In this document: positions 1 through 60,639 of the stretch, one piece after another
Layout: every line of letters starts with the position of its first letter
Position numbering within the stretch: position 1 is the first letter of the stretch
Assembly: GCF_041260155.1 (NCBI RefSeq)
Contig: NC_091947.1
Coordinates: 28,667,615 to 28,731,614 of the forward strand
From: Ptychodera flava
Taxonomy: Eukaryota > Hemichordata > Enteropneusta > Ptychoderidae
DNA: 64,000 bases
Direction: 5' to 3'
Position numbers and translations under genes: made by a program
The notes under the pieces: model-generated
Seen by the model: only the letters and a program-made list of their open reading frames with translations
The model's database searches: none
Told to the model about the DNA's origin: nothing

Positions 1-860
1 CCTCCAAATATCTTTGCACACTATTACAGCTCTGGTATATCAGCATCTGTACAAAGTTTCATCAGACTTCAGTCAGTATTTCTTGAAATATCAAGAATGA
101 TTTGAGTGTCTTTACGTATTCACATTAGGAAGATACAAAGGTAATTTCGGATTCAGATTATACAGTCTGAATAAACCAAGAGTTATTTTGGATTAAGATG
201 ATGTAGCTCTGAATTAAAAAAGTGAATGCTCAGGGGCCAAATTTGATTGTTTTGTGAAAGGAAGTAGCGTGTATAAAGAGACCATAGGGTACTATACGTA
301 GGCCAAGTTCTTAAACAAGCGACCTAACGGCTGATATAGTCCGCTGTGTTTATGTTGAGAATAACTATTTTAGACACATGTGTTGATGAAGGTGGAAATC
401 TTTGATATCTCATTTCAGTGACCAGAAAAAAATGGCAAAAATACACAATTGAAGGTTTCATCATAATTTGAATATATCACATTCAGATCATCCCTAAAAA
501 CATATCAACCAAAGCTATCTGACGAGTTTTGAGAATAAAATTTTCTGACGAAAAATGGCAAAAATTGCGCCCAAAATTAAATATTTCAGATTTCATTATA
601 ATTTCAATATATCATGATATTAAAATAATCCCTTGGAACCTGTATACCAGATATCAAAGGTATCAGACTAGTAGTTTTTGAGAAACAAATTTTTTGACCA
701 AAAATGGCAAAAATTGCCACAAAAATACAAAATTGCAGATTTCATCATAATTTCAATATATATCATTAAGTTTATCTGTAGGAGCCTGCATTCCAAATGT
801 CAAAACTATCAGACGAGTGGTTTTGGAGAAAACACATTTTTTGACCAAAATGGCAAAAAT

Positions 861-2948
861 ACCGTCAATGACGCTGTACCTTCTCTAATGTGTGGCCAGG
901 TCAGGTAATTGGTTGTTGGCATGGAGTTGTTGGTAAATAGTTGATGATGTAGGGGCATGAGGTGGGATATGGACCCAAAGAATCCAAAAGATGATTAAAT
1001 ACATCAATCAAAAAATTCTAAGCTACAGTATAAACTGCCCAAAGATAGTTCAATGTGGAAAAAAGTTAAACAATTCAGAAATAAGAATTAACAGTCCAAA
1101 ATAGTAATGACGCACTTCCTTACTGACCTGAGTGCATGTGAAATACACAACCTGGCATCTGTAAATTAAATGTATAACAAGTGATCATTTCCAGTCACTT
1201 TTAACTGTTTTTAATGGATTTTCCAAAGAGTCCTGTGGAAATGATGAAAAACGCTTATCTGGTCTTGTGTTTGTAAAACCTCATGGCTGATAATTGTCAT
1301 AGTATTGAAAAAAAATTGAAAGTGAAGAAATTACTGTTTTTAATAGGCATATTTTCCTTGAAATACATGACCGTGTAAAGAATATATGCTAAAAGTGTTT
1401 AAGAGTAAATTTCTTTTCAAAAAATAATTTAATTTGTGACCAAAGGTTTTTATTCTTTGAGTTTACAAATTCAAACATTGCAATTTGTTCAATCATCTTG
1501 TGCAGTGCAAAATTTATAAAATGACTGAAAAACAAAAAAAAATTGGCAGAATTACAGTCTTTGTGATGTAAAATTATGGGTTGACATCACGATAACTGTT
1601 AATCTGTTTGAAGTACTAATATACTATAATTTAAAAAAGAAAAATTCATGCAGAAACGGTAAAAATATTGTCAGCGATGTAGTGTTAATTTTGACTTTAC
1701 ATCAAAATATGCCTTTGCTGGATACCAAATATATAGGGCGAAATATCAGCCATGTTCAGCAAAATCCACACAACAGCATTGATCCTTTTCTAATTTGATT
1801 TGATTTGCTTATGTTATCCTTGTATGACAGTCAGTACAATATGGAACTTGAACACAACACAGTGAATAAGTATGCTGTAAATGAAATGGTGTGGCTGCAT
1901 CCACATGCAGCAATAGGTGTGCCTTTGTCTCTCACCCCTCATTTCCAACCTGTCCAATCCCTGAAAAAATAGTTTGGTCTTATATTTATAATGTTAATAA
2001 TTTCTGTATTTGTTAAAATGTGCGCATCTCAAAAACTTTTGATCATAAACATTTCCATTGTTTTTTATAGCTGACAATCAGTTAACCTGTTTATTTTGAA
2101 TATTTGCGCATTTTTCCTCAGTATTTGACATTTTCTGAATACTTTTTATTCAGTTTGTCATTTTCTAAAAGTTTAAATGCTCCATTGTGTGGTCAAGCTT
2201 TCCACAAGCATCAAATGTGGTACTTCATATAGGAGGGTCTGCCTCTAGAGGGCGGGCATCATGAACACTCCTGTGTTTGTTGGTTAATTCCTCCACGTAA
2301 ACTTCTGATTGTACTGTAAACATTGAACATGGCCGACGTCCGATTTTCCTGTCTAAAACTTTCACTCATTTTCGTTCATATGACTCTGAAACTCCAGGAA
2401 ACGATGGGAAGAAAGGGTTATCTTGAAATATTGAGGTACTCGCCGATATTTTGCAAAATTAAATGAGCAAAAATGCAAGGAAAATGCCGACAGGCTTACA
2501 CAATGACAGTTTTCAGACTCGGAGGCATATGATCATCTCTGCAGATTATGCAACAGGCCCAGATCACGTGAGGCCATGAGGGGATATCCACGCAACTCAG
2601 TACCAAACACTAGCGCTCACAGAGTGAGCAAACACAAAGTGAGTACCCCTAACGTCAGCTCAGTAGTCTGTAATAGATTGTAGTCAACTAAGAAACCTTG
2701 GAGAAAGGCTTAACACTGTGGCTATGCCACTAAGTCCCTTTTGATTTTTGTCATAGCTCAAAATCGTTCTCCCACACCTCAACCTGAGCCATGAACACCC
2801 CCACCAGTTTATGATATGACCCATCACAATGGCATGACGTCAACGGATCTTGACAGACGGAAGTCTTGACAGACGGAAGTTCTTGACAGCAGCATATTGG
2901 TTTTCAACTCTAATACCTTCTCTGTCTATAAATAGACACGAGAAGGTA
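861..2948 (+). mobile_element. 2.09 kb unclassified element, copy 1
   Basis: Starts ACCGTCAATGACGCTGTACC and ends ACACGAGAAGGTA, flanked by AAAAT at 856-860 and 2949-2953, a 5 bp target duplication. The last 35 bases fold into a near-perfect hairpin (TACCTTCTC... ...GAGAAGGTA), and TACCTTCTC also occurs 16 bases into the 5' end. It is inserted in a tandem-module repeat (family A), which resumes on the far side. I found no protein I recognise; it is presumably non-autonomous. Confidence 0.9.
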
Positions 2949-2992
2949 AAAATTGCCCCAAAAATACAAAATTACAGATATCATCAGAAACT

Positions 2993-2994
<2 letters not shown>

Positions 2995-3064
<70 letters not shown>
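2995..3064. repeat. (TA)n microsatellite
   Basis: About 70 bases of uninterrupted TA inside a family A module; it explains the Tyr-Ile open frames seen on both strands. Confidence 0.98.
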
Positions 3065-3067
<3 letters not shown>

Positions 3068-3650
3068 TTAGCTCGTCTGTAGAAACCTGTATACCAAATT
3101 TCAAAGCTGTCAGACAAGTACTTTTTGAGAAACAATTTTTTTGACCAAAAATGGTAAAATTGCCAAAAAAATACAAAATAGTAGATTTCGTCATAATTTT
3201 TGTATCGCATTTTGCTCATCCCTATGAACCTGTATACCAAATATCAAAGCTGTCAGACGAGCAGTTTTGATGAAACAAACTTTTTGACCAAAAATGACAA
3301 AACTTGCCTTAAAAATACAAACATGCAAATTTCACCACGATTTGAACAAATCTAACTGAAGGCACCCTAAGTAAACTGCATATCAAATTTCAAAGCAATC
3401 GGACATGAGGTTTCAGAGATGATTTTTTTACCACAAACAGCAAAAAATGCCCCAAAAATATAATAATGCAAATTTCACCACAATTTGAACAAACTTTCGT
3501 GAGGTCACCCCAAGTGAACTGCATATGAAATTTCAAAGCAATCGGACTTGTGGTTTCAGAGAAGGCAATTGTTGACGGACAAACAACGACAACGGAAAAT
3601 TAGCCTATTTGATAAGCTCTGTGTTGCTGACAGCAGAGCTAAAATTGCTT

Positions 3651-6602
3651 CACAGGTGTCTGAAAAAGGGTGGTGATGGATGCATGTACGGATGGGACCT
3701 TATCTTTAAGTCTCACTTTCACCCTACGAAATCAGAGACAGATATCACACTGAGTGGGAAAGTAACGAGATCTTAAAAATGTACCTTCTTATTAAGATTG
3801 TCGATTCTAAGAATGACCAAATTCTATCTCTAAATGGTGATGAAATTTGTATCCCTATGTATTTGTGGCTAATTACCATGCTTTGTTCTTCACATTATCA
3901 TTTTTGAAACTTCTGAAAATTTTGTGTGTTGGTGCATTGAGTAATGTCTTCCTTAAGTGTGGTGAAATTGGTAAATTTTAGGATAATAATCTCACCTGTT
4001 TTGTAACATATCATTTTTGGCCAAAAGTACTACTTTGATAGCTTTCAGATTTCTCAGGAGGTTTTAAACATTTTGCACTGGCATGAGTTGTGGCCACAAG
4101 GTTGCATACCCAGCAAATGTTTCTAACTTGGATGTACATTAACAATTCCTTTAAATGGGGCAAAATGTCAAAAAAGTTTACAGACTAATGGGGCTTATCA
4201 AGACATACAGCTTCACTTTGATTGGTAAACTTTATACTTACATGTAAACTAGCACTAATTTTGAAAGTTATTACTTTGAATTTTCCAATGAGAACAACGC
4301 ACTGCACCAAACATGATGATGTCAATGACATGTATAATTGTAGAAAGATAATATGGTCATGCTGACTGACAAGACATGATGTCACATCAAAATAATTTGC
4401 ATACAATGTATTTTTTATGCTGATATTTTATTTCAACCACTAGGTTAATGCATATCACAGATCACAATGACTCCAAATGCACTGTTGCTATGGTAGGTAC
4501 ACATCAAGTTCAGTACAATAGATTACATCTGACATACATTTTCTTTTCAAATTCTGTTGCCCTTTTACAGCATACAGAATTATTTCATAGTCATCTAATT
4601 CTTTGCCAAGAGAAACTTACATGATCTTACAATGTCCATGCAAGAATTCTATTGTGATTTTTGCAAGGTAAAGTACAGGAAGAAAGATACACTACTGTGA
4701 AATGATTGCAACTCCTAGTATAACTCTAAACATTAGTATATTGTCAAGATAATAGCAAGACTAATTAGATGTAATTTGCCATTTTCTTAATGATCATATC
4801 CAAAAAGAAAAAAGCATATTTCATAGATTTTAATATTTGAATTTTAAACTTTGAGTTAACAGTAGTAGAATTCATTTCATTTAAAATATTTAAGATCAGG
4901 GTAAGAATCACACATTTTCAACAGTTATTTGTGATGTTTCAGTCTCAAGTTTGCTATGTTTTCTGTAAATAATTCAAGAAACTTGTTGTCACACTTCATA
5001 CCAGGTATATGAAAAGCCATCAAACACTGAACTAGCAGACTGAACAATAAGTAACAGAACTTAAAAGTAGTGGTCGAACTGCAAAAGGCTACAATCCCTG
5101 TCCAGAGATACAAACAATTATGTAAGTTGTCTACAAACTAAAAGAAGTACTAAGTATGTGAATGTGAAAGTAATGCAGCTGTTACTGAACTAATAGTGGC
5201 AACAACTACCTTGTAGACGACATCAAAATAAACAAGAAAAGGACAATGTTAGGAAAGGCTTCATCAATTTCACAGGTTGTACATTGTACTTAAACTACAA
5301 TGAAATTATTTATTCAAACCAAAGACTTTCAACTAATTAAGGTGTAACTCCAAAATTTAGTACATTGTTGAAGTTAGACTATTAAATTTTATGGTTACAC
5401 GATTGAATCTGATTACCATACTTATAAAAGGCATAGATTTGAAGTATCATACCTTCCTAAGAAAATAATTTACGAAAATCTTCATCAGCTAACTTTGTTT
5501 GGAAATCTGAAATACTATGTAGAGGAGATAGAGCATAGATTTTTAAGTATCCAAGATGAATACTTTAGATAGTTTTTATGTGCCATGACAGCTTTTGACA
5601 TTTTGTCTATTATATGGATATTAAATTTCCTTGTCTTTTAGCAAGAGAGTATAAATTGTTTTAATATTTCCAATAGATCACATGAAGACATGGCAAAGAA
5701 TAGAGTCTGTTTGTTACATGTCGCAACATGAATAACTCTTTTTAAAACCATCAGAAAATTAAAAATGTTGGTAAGCCAGAATCACACAGCAAGATTATTT
5801 CGTGATATGAAAACTATATATATATTTGTGGGTAAAATCTGCATAGTAGAATAATTTTAGATCACACGTATACTACTCTGCTACTGTATAACTATTAACT
5901 TAGTACTGTTGCTTCATCAAGTGTACATAGACAAGAATATATAGACAGGACGAACATGGTGTTTGGATGGGTATTTTGTAACATATCTATTGATCAGACT
6001 ACACCAATTTTATTAAAATTTTACATATAATGAAAATATTTCAATGAGACCATTCCTGTGAAGTATTATACTCTGCTGTGTACTTTGAAGTACAGCATGT
6101 TCGAGCTGAATAATTCCATAATCATTGGAGACAACTAAAAAAATGCAGACAAACCTGGAAAAGTATTATTCAGAATGTTAACATAAAACACATCAAAATG
6201 TAAAACTGGGTTAAACTACTGATGCAGTGCACAAAATTACATATTTTTACACTTTCTGTATATAAGGTATGTTGTACACAGAAAATGGTGTTTGTAAACA
6301 TGCAATAAAATTGTTTTTCAATGTTATATCCACATTTGAAGACTCAGCTGTCATATTTCCCTTTCTCAGAAGAAATGTCAGAAATGTGTACAGTGGTGGA
6401 TTAATTGTTCTTAATTCTGATTTGCACTAAATCTTAATTTAGATAAAAGGAATATGAGATTCTTTACGCCTCTAAAGGGTTTTGGAAATATCACTGACAA
6501 TTCTAAGTTACTAACTCTTCTATATGAACTACAGAATGATTTCTCCTTCACTCTCTATGGTTCACTGTGTCTATCAGCAATTTATCTAGAGAATTCATGA
6601 TG
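3651..6602. other. 3' flank of the PARP gene
   Basis: AT-rich sequence with no ORF, repeat family or RNA gene I can support. Part nearest 6603 should be the 3' UTR on the minus strand; its end cannot be placed. Confidence 0.5.
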
Positions 6603-54410
<47,808 letters not shown>

Positions 54411-54530
54411 CTGAAATAAATATGCAAGACCAACTTTATCCTCTTTTATGATGATATTAACTCAAGTTCACAATTGACAGGTTGAGCTTAGATTACAAAA
54501 AGACCAATTTTTTTGTGAACAATTCAGAGG

Positions 54531-54687
54531 TATGTAAGAGTACCTCAAAATGCTATCTGCGACTAGGAAGTGCGAGTCGCAATATTGTAGCAAACTGCTA
54601 TCTGCGACCGTCGCATTTAATATCTGCTACCGGTCGCACATGCTATCCGCGATCGTCGCAGATACTATCAAAATACAGTCTGCGACA
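54531..54687 (+). repeat. left terminal inverted repeat of the 9.1 kb element
   Basis: 157 bp, complementary to 63459-63615 with a few mismatches. It contains several copies of TCTGCGAC and near-palindromes such as TGCGACCGTCGCA and GCGATCGTCGC, plausible transposase binding sites. Confidence 0.9.
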
Positions 54688-54721
54688 CGAAAACAATTAT
54701 TCATTACGTCCGTATACGTTT

Positions 54722-54763
54722 GATTGGTGGACCGTTTACTGCAGTTTTGAATACTTATAAATA
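54722..54763 (+). promoter_or_regulatory. core promoter of the transposon gene (inverted CCAAT and TATA box)
   Basis: ATTGG (inverted CCAAT) lies near 54723 and TATAAATA at 54756-54763, about 43 bases before the ATG at 54806. The arrangement suits transcription of the plus-strand gene below. Confidence 0.55.
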
Positions 54764-54805
54764 AAGATCAACGGGTCAAATTGTCCATTTGCCTTGTACT
54801 TCGCA

Positions 54806-54960
54806 ATGTCTTCCGTCATGTCAACTCCTCTTCGTAAAAAGCAATCTTTTGTCGACCAGTACACGGGGATGTCATCAACAGTAACGCTTCTCGGACGAAA
54901 ACGCAAGTCGTCGACAGTTGAAGAAAAGCAACCCGGACCTGCACGAAAACGACCTATGAG
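54806..54960 (+). CDS. transposon gene, first exon (basic N-terminus)
   Basis: The ATG opens a 155-base exon: MSSVMSTPLRKKQSFVDQY, then VTLLGRKRKSSTVEE and ARKRPM, ending at AG before gtaagc. It has two basic clusters that look like nuclear localisation signals. The start is supported by the TATA box just upstream. It leaves two bases of a codon, which does not match the one base needed before the exon at 59541, so at least one exon between them is missing from my reading. Another open stretch at 55290-55422 ending in GATCG before gtgagc could be an exon but does not fit the phase either. Confidence 0.6.
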
Positions 54961-55603
54961 GTAAGCCTTTCAGGTTATTTACTTGAAATATCAATCACCG
55001 ACTTTCGGCTTGTAGTGGTAATCTTGCATTCTTGTTGATCCCAACACGTTTTCGTTCGCGGTGGAAATGTCAGCATCGCATTGTATAAACATACAGCGTC
55101 GCCATCTTGCTGACACAAAGGTCACCATAGAGCACTCGGCTGAAGCTAGCAGACAAAACCAGCAGACAATACTTTATCGTGGAAGCTGGCAGACAAAACG
55201 AGTACTCTTCTCTACGTCGCTACGACCTCAATTTTGACTGAAGACTACTATATTACCTTATTTATACTGCGAAGAGTTAAAATATCCCATATTTTTTCGG
55301 AAAAATATTGTCGACGGCTTGAAGTGTCAGACGGAATACGGCAGTACGGCGACGGTACGTTGCACTTCCTGCCAGTTGGCATAAGGTGCACTGTACTGTG
55401 TGAGGGCGCTTTGATTGATCGGTGAGCAGACCTTTTTACACATACAAAATATAATATTGGGTAAAAATTCGATAAATACGCGTGAAAAACTTGTATATCT
55501 TCACCTTAAAAATGCGTATGTCGTCTAAGATAAACTTAATTTCTGCATAAAATTACCTAATTTAATTTTTGTATTGCCCTTAATGAAAGAACAAACTGAC
55601 TTC
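54961..55603 (+). other. transposon intron before the satellite
   Basis: Contains an open frame at 55234-55425 ending IRCTVLCEGALIDR before a gtgagc donor, possibly a missed exon. Its phase does not fit the flanking exons, so I leave it uncalled. Confidence 0.4.
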
Positions 55604-58600
55604 AGGCATTTCAAATTGAGTGTGCATCCATCTTACCTACCAGGTCTAATTTATATATACCCATACTAACACAAAATACACATCTCATTCTCTAATAAGT
55701 TTCTTTGCATGAATTATCTTCAGTCTAATTAGCACCTGAAATCAGAATTTCTAATTCTGCTTCTAATAAAACACTGTCTGCTGGCATATCAAATTGAGTG
55801 TGCATCCATCTCACCTACCAGGTCTAATTCACATATACCTATAGTACCATAAAATACACATGTCATTGTCTAATTAGTTTCTTTGCATAAATTAACTTCA
55901 GTCTAATTAGCACCTGAAATCTGAATTTCTAATTCTGCCTCTTATAAAACACTGTTTGCTGGCATTCCAAATTGAGCTTGCATCCATCTCACAAACCAGG
56001 TCTAATTCACATATACCCATACTTACACAAAGTACACATGTCAATGTTTAATTAGTTTCTTTGCATAAATTATCTTCAGTCTAATTAGCACCTATCAACC
56101 CGAATTTCTACTTCTGCCTCTAATAAAACACTGTCTGCTGGCATTTCAAATTGAGTGTGCATCCATCTCACCTACCAGGTCTAATTCACATATACCTATA
56201 CTACCACAAAATACACATGTCATTGTCTAATTAGTTTCTTTGCATAAATTATCTTCAGTCTAATTAGCACCTGAAAACCAAATTTCTACTTCTGCCTTTA
56301 ATAAAACACTGTCTGCTTGGCATTTCAAATTGAGTGTGCATCCATCTTACCTAACAGGTCTAATTCACATATACCTTACTACCACAAAATACACATGTCA
56401 ATGTATAATTTGTTTCTTTGCATAAATTATCTTCAGTCTAATAAGCACCTGAAACCTGAATTTATAGTTTTGCCTCTTATAAAACACTGTCTGCTGGCAT
56501 TCCAAATTGAGTGTGCTTCCATCTCACATACCAGGTCTAATTCACCTATACCTATACTACCACAAAATACACATATCATTGTATAATTAGTTTCATTGCA
56601 TAAATTAACTTCAGTCTAATTAGCACCTGAAATCTGAATTTCTACTTCTGCCTCTAATAAAACATGTCTGCTGGCATTTCAAATTGAGTGTGCATCCATC
56701 TCACCTACCAGGTCTAATTCACATATACCCATACTACCACAAAATACACATGTCAATGTCTAATTAGTTTCTTGCATAAATTATCTTCAGTCTAATAGCA
56801 CCTATCAACCCGAATTTCTACTTTTGACTCTTATAAAACACTGTCTGCCGGAATTTGAAATTGAGTGTGCATCCATCTCACCTACCAGGTCTAATTCACA
56901 TATACCTATAGTACCATAAAATACACATGTAATTGTCTTATTAGTTTCTTTGCATAAATTAACTTCAGTCTAATAAGCACCTGAAATCTGAATTTCTCAT
57001 TCTGCCTCTTATAAAACACTGTCTGCTGGTATTCCAAATTGAGCTTGCATCCATCTCACCTACCAGGGTCTAATTCACATATACCCATACTTACACAAAG
57101 TACACATGTCAATGTTTAATTAGTTTCTTTGCATAAATTATCTTCAGTCTAATTAGCACCTATCAACCCAGAATTTCTACTTTTGACTCTTATAAAACAC
57201 TGTCTGCTGGAATTTGAAATTGAGTGTGCATCCATCTCACCTACCAGGTCTAATTCACATATACCTATACTACCACAAAATACACATGTCATTGTCTAAT
57301 TAGTTTCTTTGCATAAATTATCTTCAGTCTAATTAGCACCTGAAACCTGAATTTCTATTCTGCCTCTATAAAACACTGTCTGCTGGCATTCCAAATTGAG
57401 TGTGCTTCCATCTCACCTACCAGGTCTAATTCACATATACCTATACTATCACAAAATACACATGTCATTTGTCTAATTAGTTTCTTTGCATAAATTATCT
57501 CCAGTCTAATTAGCACCTGAAAACCAAATTTCTACTTTTGCCTCTTAATAAACACTGTCTGCTGGCATTTCAAATTGAGTGTGCATCCATCTCACCTACC
57601 AGGTCTAATTCACATATACCTATACTACCACAAATACACATGTCATTGTCTAATTAGTTTCTTTGCATAAATTCTTCAGTCTAATTAGCACCTGAAACCT
57701 GAATTTCTACTTTCTGCCTCTTATAAAACACTGTCTGCTGGCATTTCAAATTGAGTGTGCTTCCATCTCACCTACCAGGTCTAATTCACCTATACCTGTA
57801 CTATCACAAAATACACATATAATTGTATAATTAGTTTCTTTGCATAAATTATCTCCAGTCTAATTAGCACCTGAAAACCAAATTTGTACTTTTGCCTCTA
57901 ATAAAACACTGTCTTCTGGCATTTCAAATTGAGTGTGCATCCATCTTACCTACCAGGTCTAATTCACATATACCCACACTGCCACAAAATACACATGTCA
58001 TTGTCTAATTAGTTTCTTTGCATAAATTATCTTCAGTCTAATTGTAGCACCTATAAACCCGAATTTCTACTTTTGACTCTTATAAAACACTGTCTGCTGG
58101 CATTTCAAATTGAGTGTGCATCCATCTCACCTACAAGGTGTAATTCACATACATCTATACTACCACGAAATACACATGTCATTGTATAATTACTTTCTGT
58201 GCAGAAATTATCTCCAGTCTAATTAGCACCTGAAAACCAAATTTCTACTTCTGCCTCCAATAAAACACTGTCTGCCGGCATTCCAAATTGAGTGTGCATC
58301 CATCTCACCTACCAGGTCTAATTCACATATACCCATACTACACAAAATACACATGTCATTGTATAATTAGTTTCTTTGCATAAATTATCTCCAGTCTAAT
58401 TAGCACCTGAAAACCAAAATTGTAGTATGCCTCTAATAAAACACTGTCTGCTGGCATTCCAAATTGCGTGTGCATCCACTCACCTACCAGGTCTAATTCA
58501 CATATACCCATACTAAGACAAAATACACATGACAATGTCTAATTAGTTTCTTTGCATAAATTATCTTCAGTCTAATTAGCACCTGAAACCTAAATTTATT

Positions 58601-59310
58601 GTTTTACCTCTTATAAAACACTGTCTGCTGGCATTCCAAATTGAGTGTGCTTCCATCTCACATACCAGGTCTAATTCACCTATACCTCTACTACCACAAA
58701 ATACACATGTTATTGTATAATTAGTTTCTTTGCATAAATTATCTTCAGTCTAATTAGCACCTGAAAACCAAATTTGTACTTTACCTCTAATAAAACACTG
58801 TCTGCTGGCATTTCAAATTGCGTGTGCATCCATCTCACCTACCAGGTCTAATTCACCTATACCTATACTAGCATAAAATACACATGTCATTGTGTAATTA
58901 GTTTCTTTGCATAAATTATCTCAGTCTAATTAGCACCTGAAAACCAACTTTCTACTTCTGCCTCTTATAAAACACTGTCTGCTGGCATTTCAAATTGAGT
59001 GTGCATCCATCTCACCTACCAGGTCTAATTCACATATACCTATACTACGACAAAATACACACGTCATTGTATAATTAGTTTCTGTGCATAAATTATCTCC
59101 AGTCGAATTAGCACCTGAAAACCAAAATTGTAGTATTGCCTCTAATAAAACACTGTCTGCTGGCATTCCAAATTGCGTGTGCATCCATCTCACCTACCAG
59201 GTCTAATTCACATATACCCATACTAAGACAAAATACACATGACAATGTCTAATTAGTTTCTTTGCTAATTATCTTCATCCTAATTAGCACCTGAAACCTA
59301 AATTTATTGT
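55604..59310. repeat. satellite array, unit about 178 bp, about 21 copies
   Basis: Head-to-tail copies of an AT-rich unit recur every 178 bases or so. Each contains AAAACACTGTCTGCTGGCAT, CACCTACCAGGTCTAATTC, ACAAAATACACATGTCATTG and TCTTCAGTCTAATTAGCACC. Copies differ at scattered positions and by small indels. The array lies wholly inside the intron between the first and the cysteine-cluster exon of the transposon gene. Confidence 0.95.
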
Positions 59311-59540
59311 TTTTTGCTCTCTTTATTGCGCTCTTTTATTGCTCTCTCCCCCTCCCCCCGTAAACGAAAGAATTACGTTTCTCGTGCGTCAGCTTTTATT
59401 ATCGACGGCCCTTAGGGATATTGTGAATAATCTGTAAAGCCTAGATTGCAAGGTATGATGACAGTTAGACATGTCACCATTTCAGTTATTTATCAAATGG
59501 GACTATAACCATTCTAATTACCTCTAATTCTCATTTACAG

Positions 59541-59706
59541 TGTGTTATCGGCCAAGTGTTGGTGGGTGTGGCTGCAAGCTATTTTATGATGGTGGAGAAG
59601 ATCTTTTATTTAACCTCAATAACCGTGACTTTATCCACTATGGTTTATTACTGAGTTACCTTCACCTGATGGTGGAAGGAAGAAATCCACTGGCTGCTTT
59701 CCATCG
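59541..59706 (+). CDS. transposon gene, cysteine-cluster exon
   Basis: Acceptor ctcatttacag, donor ATCG before gtaagc. The exon codes CYRPSVGGCGCKLFYDGGED, then LLFNLNNRDFIHYGLLLSYL and HLMVEGRNPLAAFHR. The C-x8-C-x-C cluster followed by YDG and LFN is the pattern I associate with the cysteine-cluster segments of KDZ transposases and the related HMGXB3-like proteins of animals. The final Arg codon is completed by the first base of the next exon. Confidence 0.75.
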
Positions 59707-60104
59707 GTAAGCTTTCTCTAACCTTGTAATTCTTTGTGACACCTTACAACATTTTATCACCTTTTTCAGAGCATGTTACAGGAAACACACAATTATTTTT
59801 TTTTTTTGGCCTTAGCTATCATTGGGCTTTTAGTCTTAATTCCACAACAAGAAAATTAGTGTTGACCAATGTTTGTTGTACTGTCAAATGGCAAAATAAA
59901 CCAACATCTCAGGTTACACAAATATTGCTTGCTTGAATGATTGACAAGTAAAACCTCCATACCGAAAGTCACATTTAGATTTTACATTTGCAACTTTTAA
60001 AAGATATACAGTTTATTGTTTTTCCACTTTGTCTTTGATGAGAAAAATAGGCCTTTGGAAGAAGAAAATAAAAGTAACATTGTATTGTCTGTGCAATATT
60101 TCAG

Positions 60105-60639
60105 AGCTTACACACACAAGCACTCACAGCTGTCATCTACGCAATTGTTACCCCTTCACAAATTACGCCTTGGATGGAATGGTTATGCGAGACTCCTTGC
60201 TATCAACTGGACTGAATCGTTTGCCTGTGGACTTTGTGGCAGTGATCCTGATGTTGTTATTTGTGATGGCACTTCACTTGGTCTTCACAAACAGCTATTA
60301 CAAGGTTTCAATGAAGAAGATGTCAACATTCTACCTGTGATCCAAGGGAGCAAGCATACTGACCGGGTGTACATCCCAAGCAGCAAAGCAAGGAAACTTC
60401 TACATCAGTTTTCAGGTCTCCATCAGCAAAGAAATCTGTCAAATCTTTCACCAACTCCACTGAACAGAGAACAGTATATACACCTGATAACACTTCTCAG
60501 AAAGTTTAGCCACCTGCAGTCTCTGGCAGATGTCATTGAAAGAATAAGCAACAATGGAAATGAACTTACTGCACCAGATCAGTACCGCTCATTCCTCCTA
60601 TTCGCCGAGATGCGCGCCGACCACTACTTGAACAAATAG
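60105..60639 (+). CDS. transposon gene, last visible exon (CxxC domain, truncated?)
   Basis: Acceptor caatatttcag. It continues AYTHKHSQLSSTQLLP, then LGWNGYARLLAIN, FACGLCGSDPDVVICDGTSL and GLHKQLLQGF, followed by a helical tail to a stop at 60637-60639. CGLCG..PDVVICDGT matches the CxxCG...v..DGt motif of KDZ/HMGXB3-like proteins. These proteins are normally much longer; the DDE nuclease region is not seen downstream. The last 11 codons lie within the sequence duplicated at 61896, so the stop may mark a junction rather than the original C-terminus. Confidence 0.75.

Larger units (their letters stand above)
315..3650. repeat. tandem-module repeat, family A, copy split by the 2.09 kb element
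   Basis: It starts ACAAGCGACCTAACGGCTGA, goes through modules of about 125 bp (CTGTATACCAAATNTCAAAG, TTTTTTGACCAAAAATGGCA, TTGCAGATTTCATCATAATT) and ends with a hairpin around GATAAGCTCTGTGTTGCTGA. The mobile element at 861-2948 interrupts it. Confidence 0.8.

Noticed and set aside
861-2948. Helitron, because of the 3' hairpin
   Set aside because: The hairpin reaches the very end, the terminus is not CTRR, and two copies have 5 bp target duplications, which Helitrons do not make.
2850-3194. Open frames of repeated Tyr-Ile on both strands
   Set aside because: They are the (TA)n microsatellite read in several frames; the same holds at 22265-22654.
55604-59310. CRISPR-like appearance of regular repeats
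   Set aside because: Units are full-length 178 bp copies without variable spacers, in eukaryotic DNA; it is a satellite.
60016-60104. Upstream ATG extension of the last transposon exon
   Set aside because: A clear branch/pyrimidine/AG acceptor at 60104 and the split Arg codon shared with 59706 show this part is intron.
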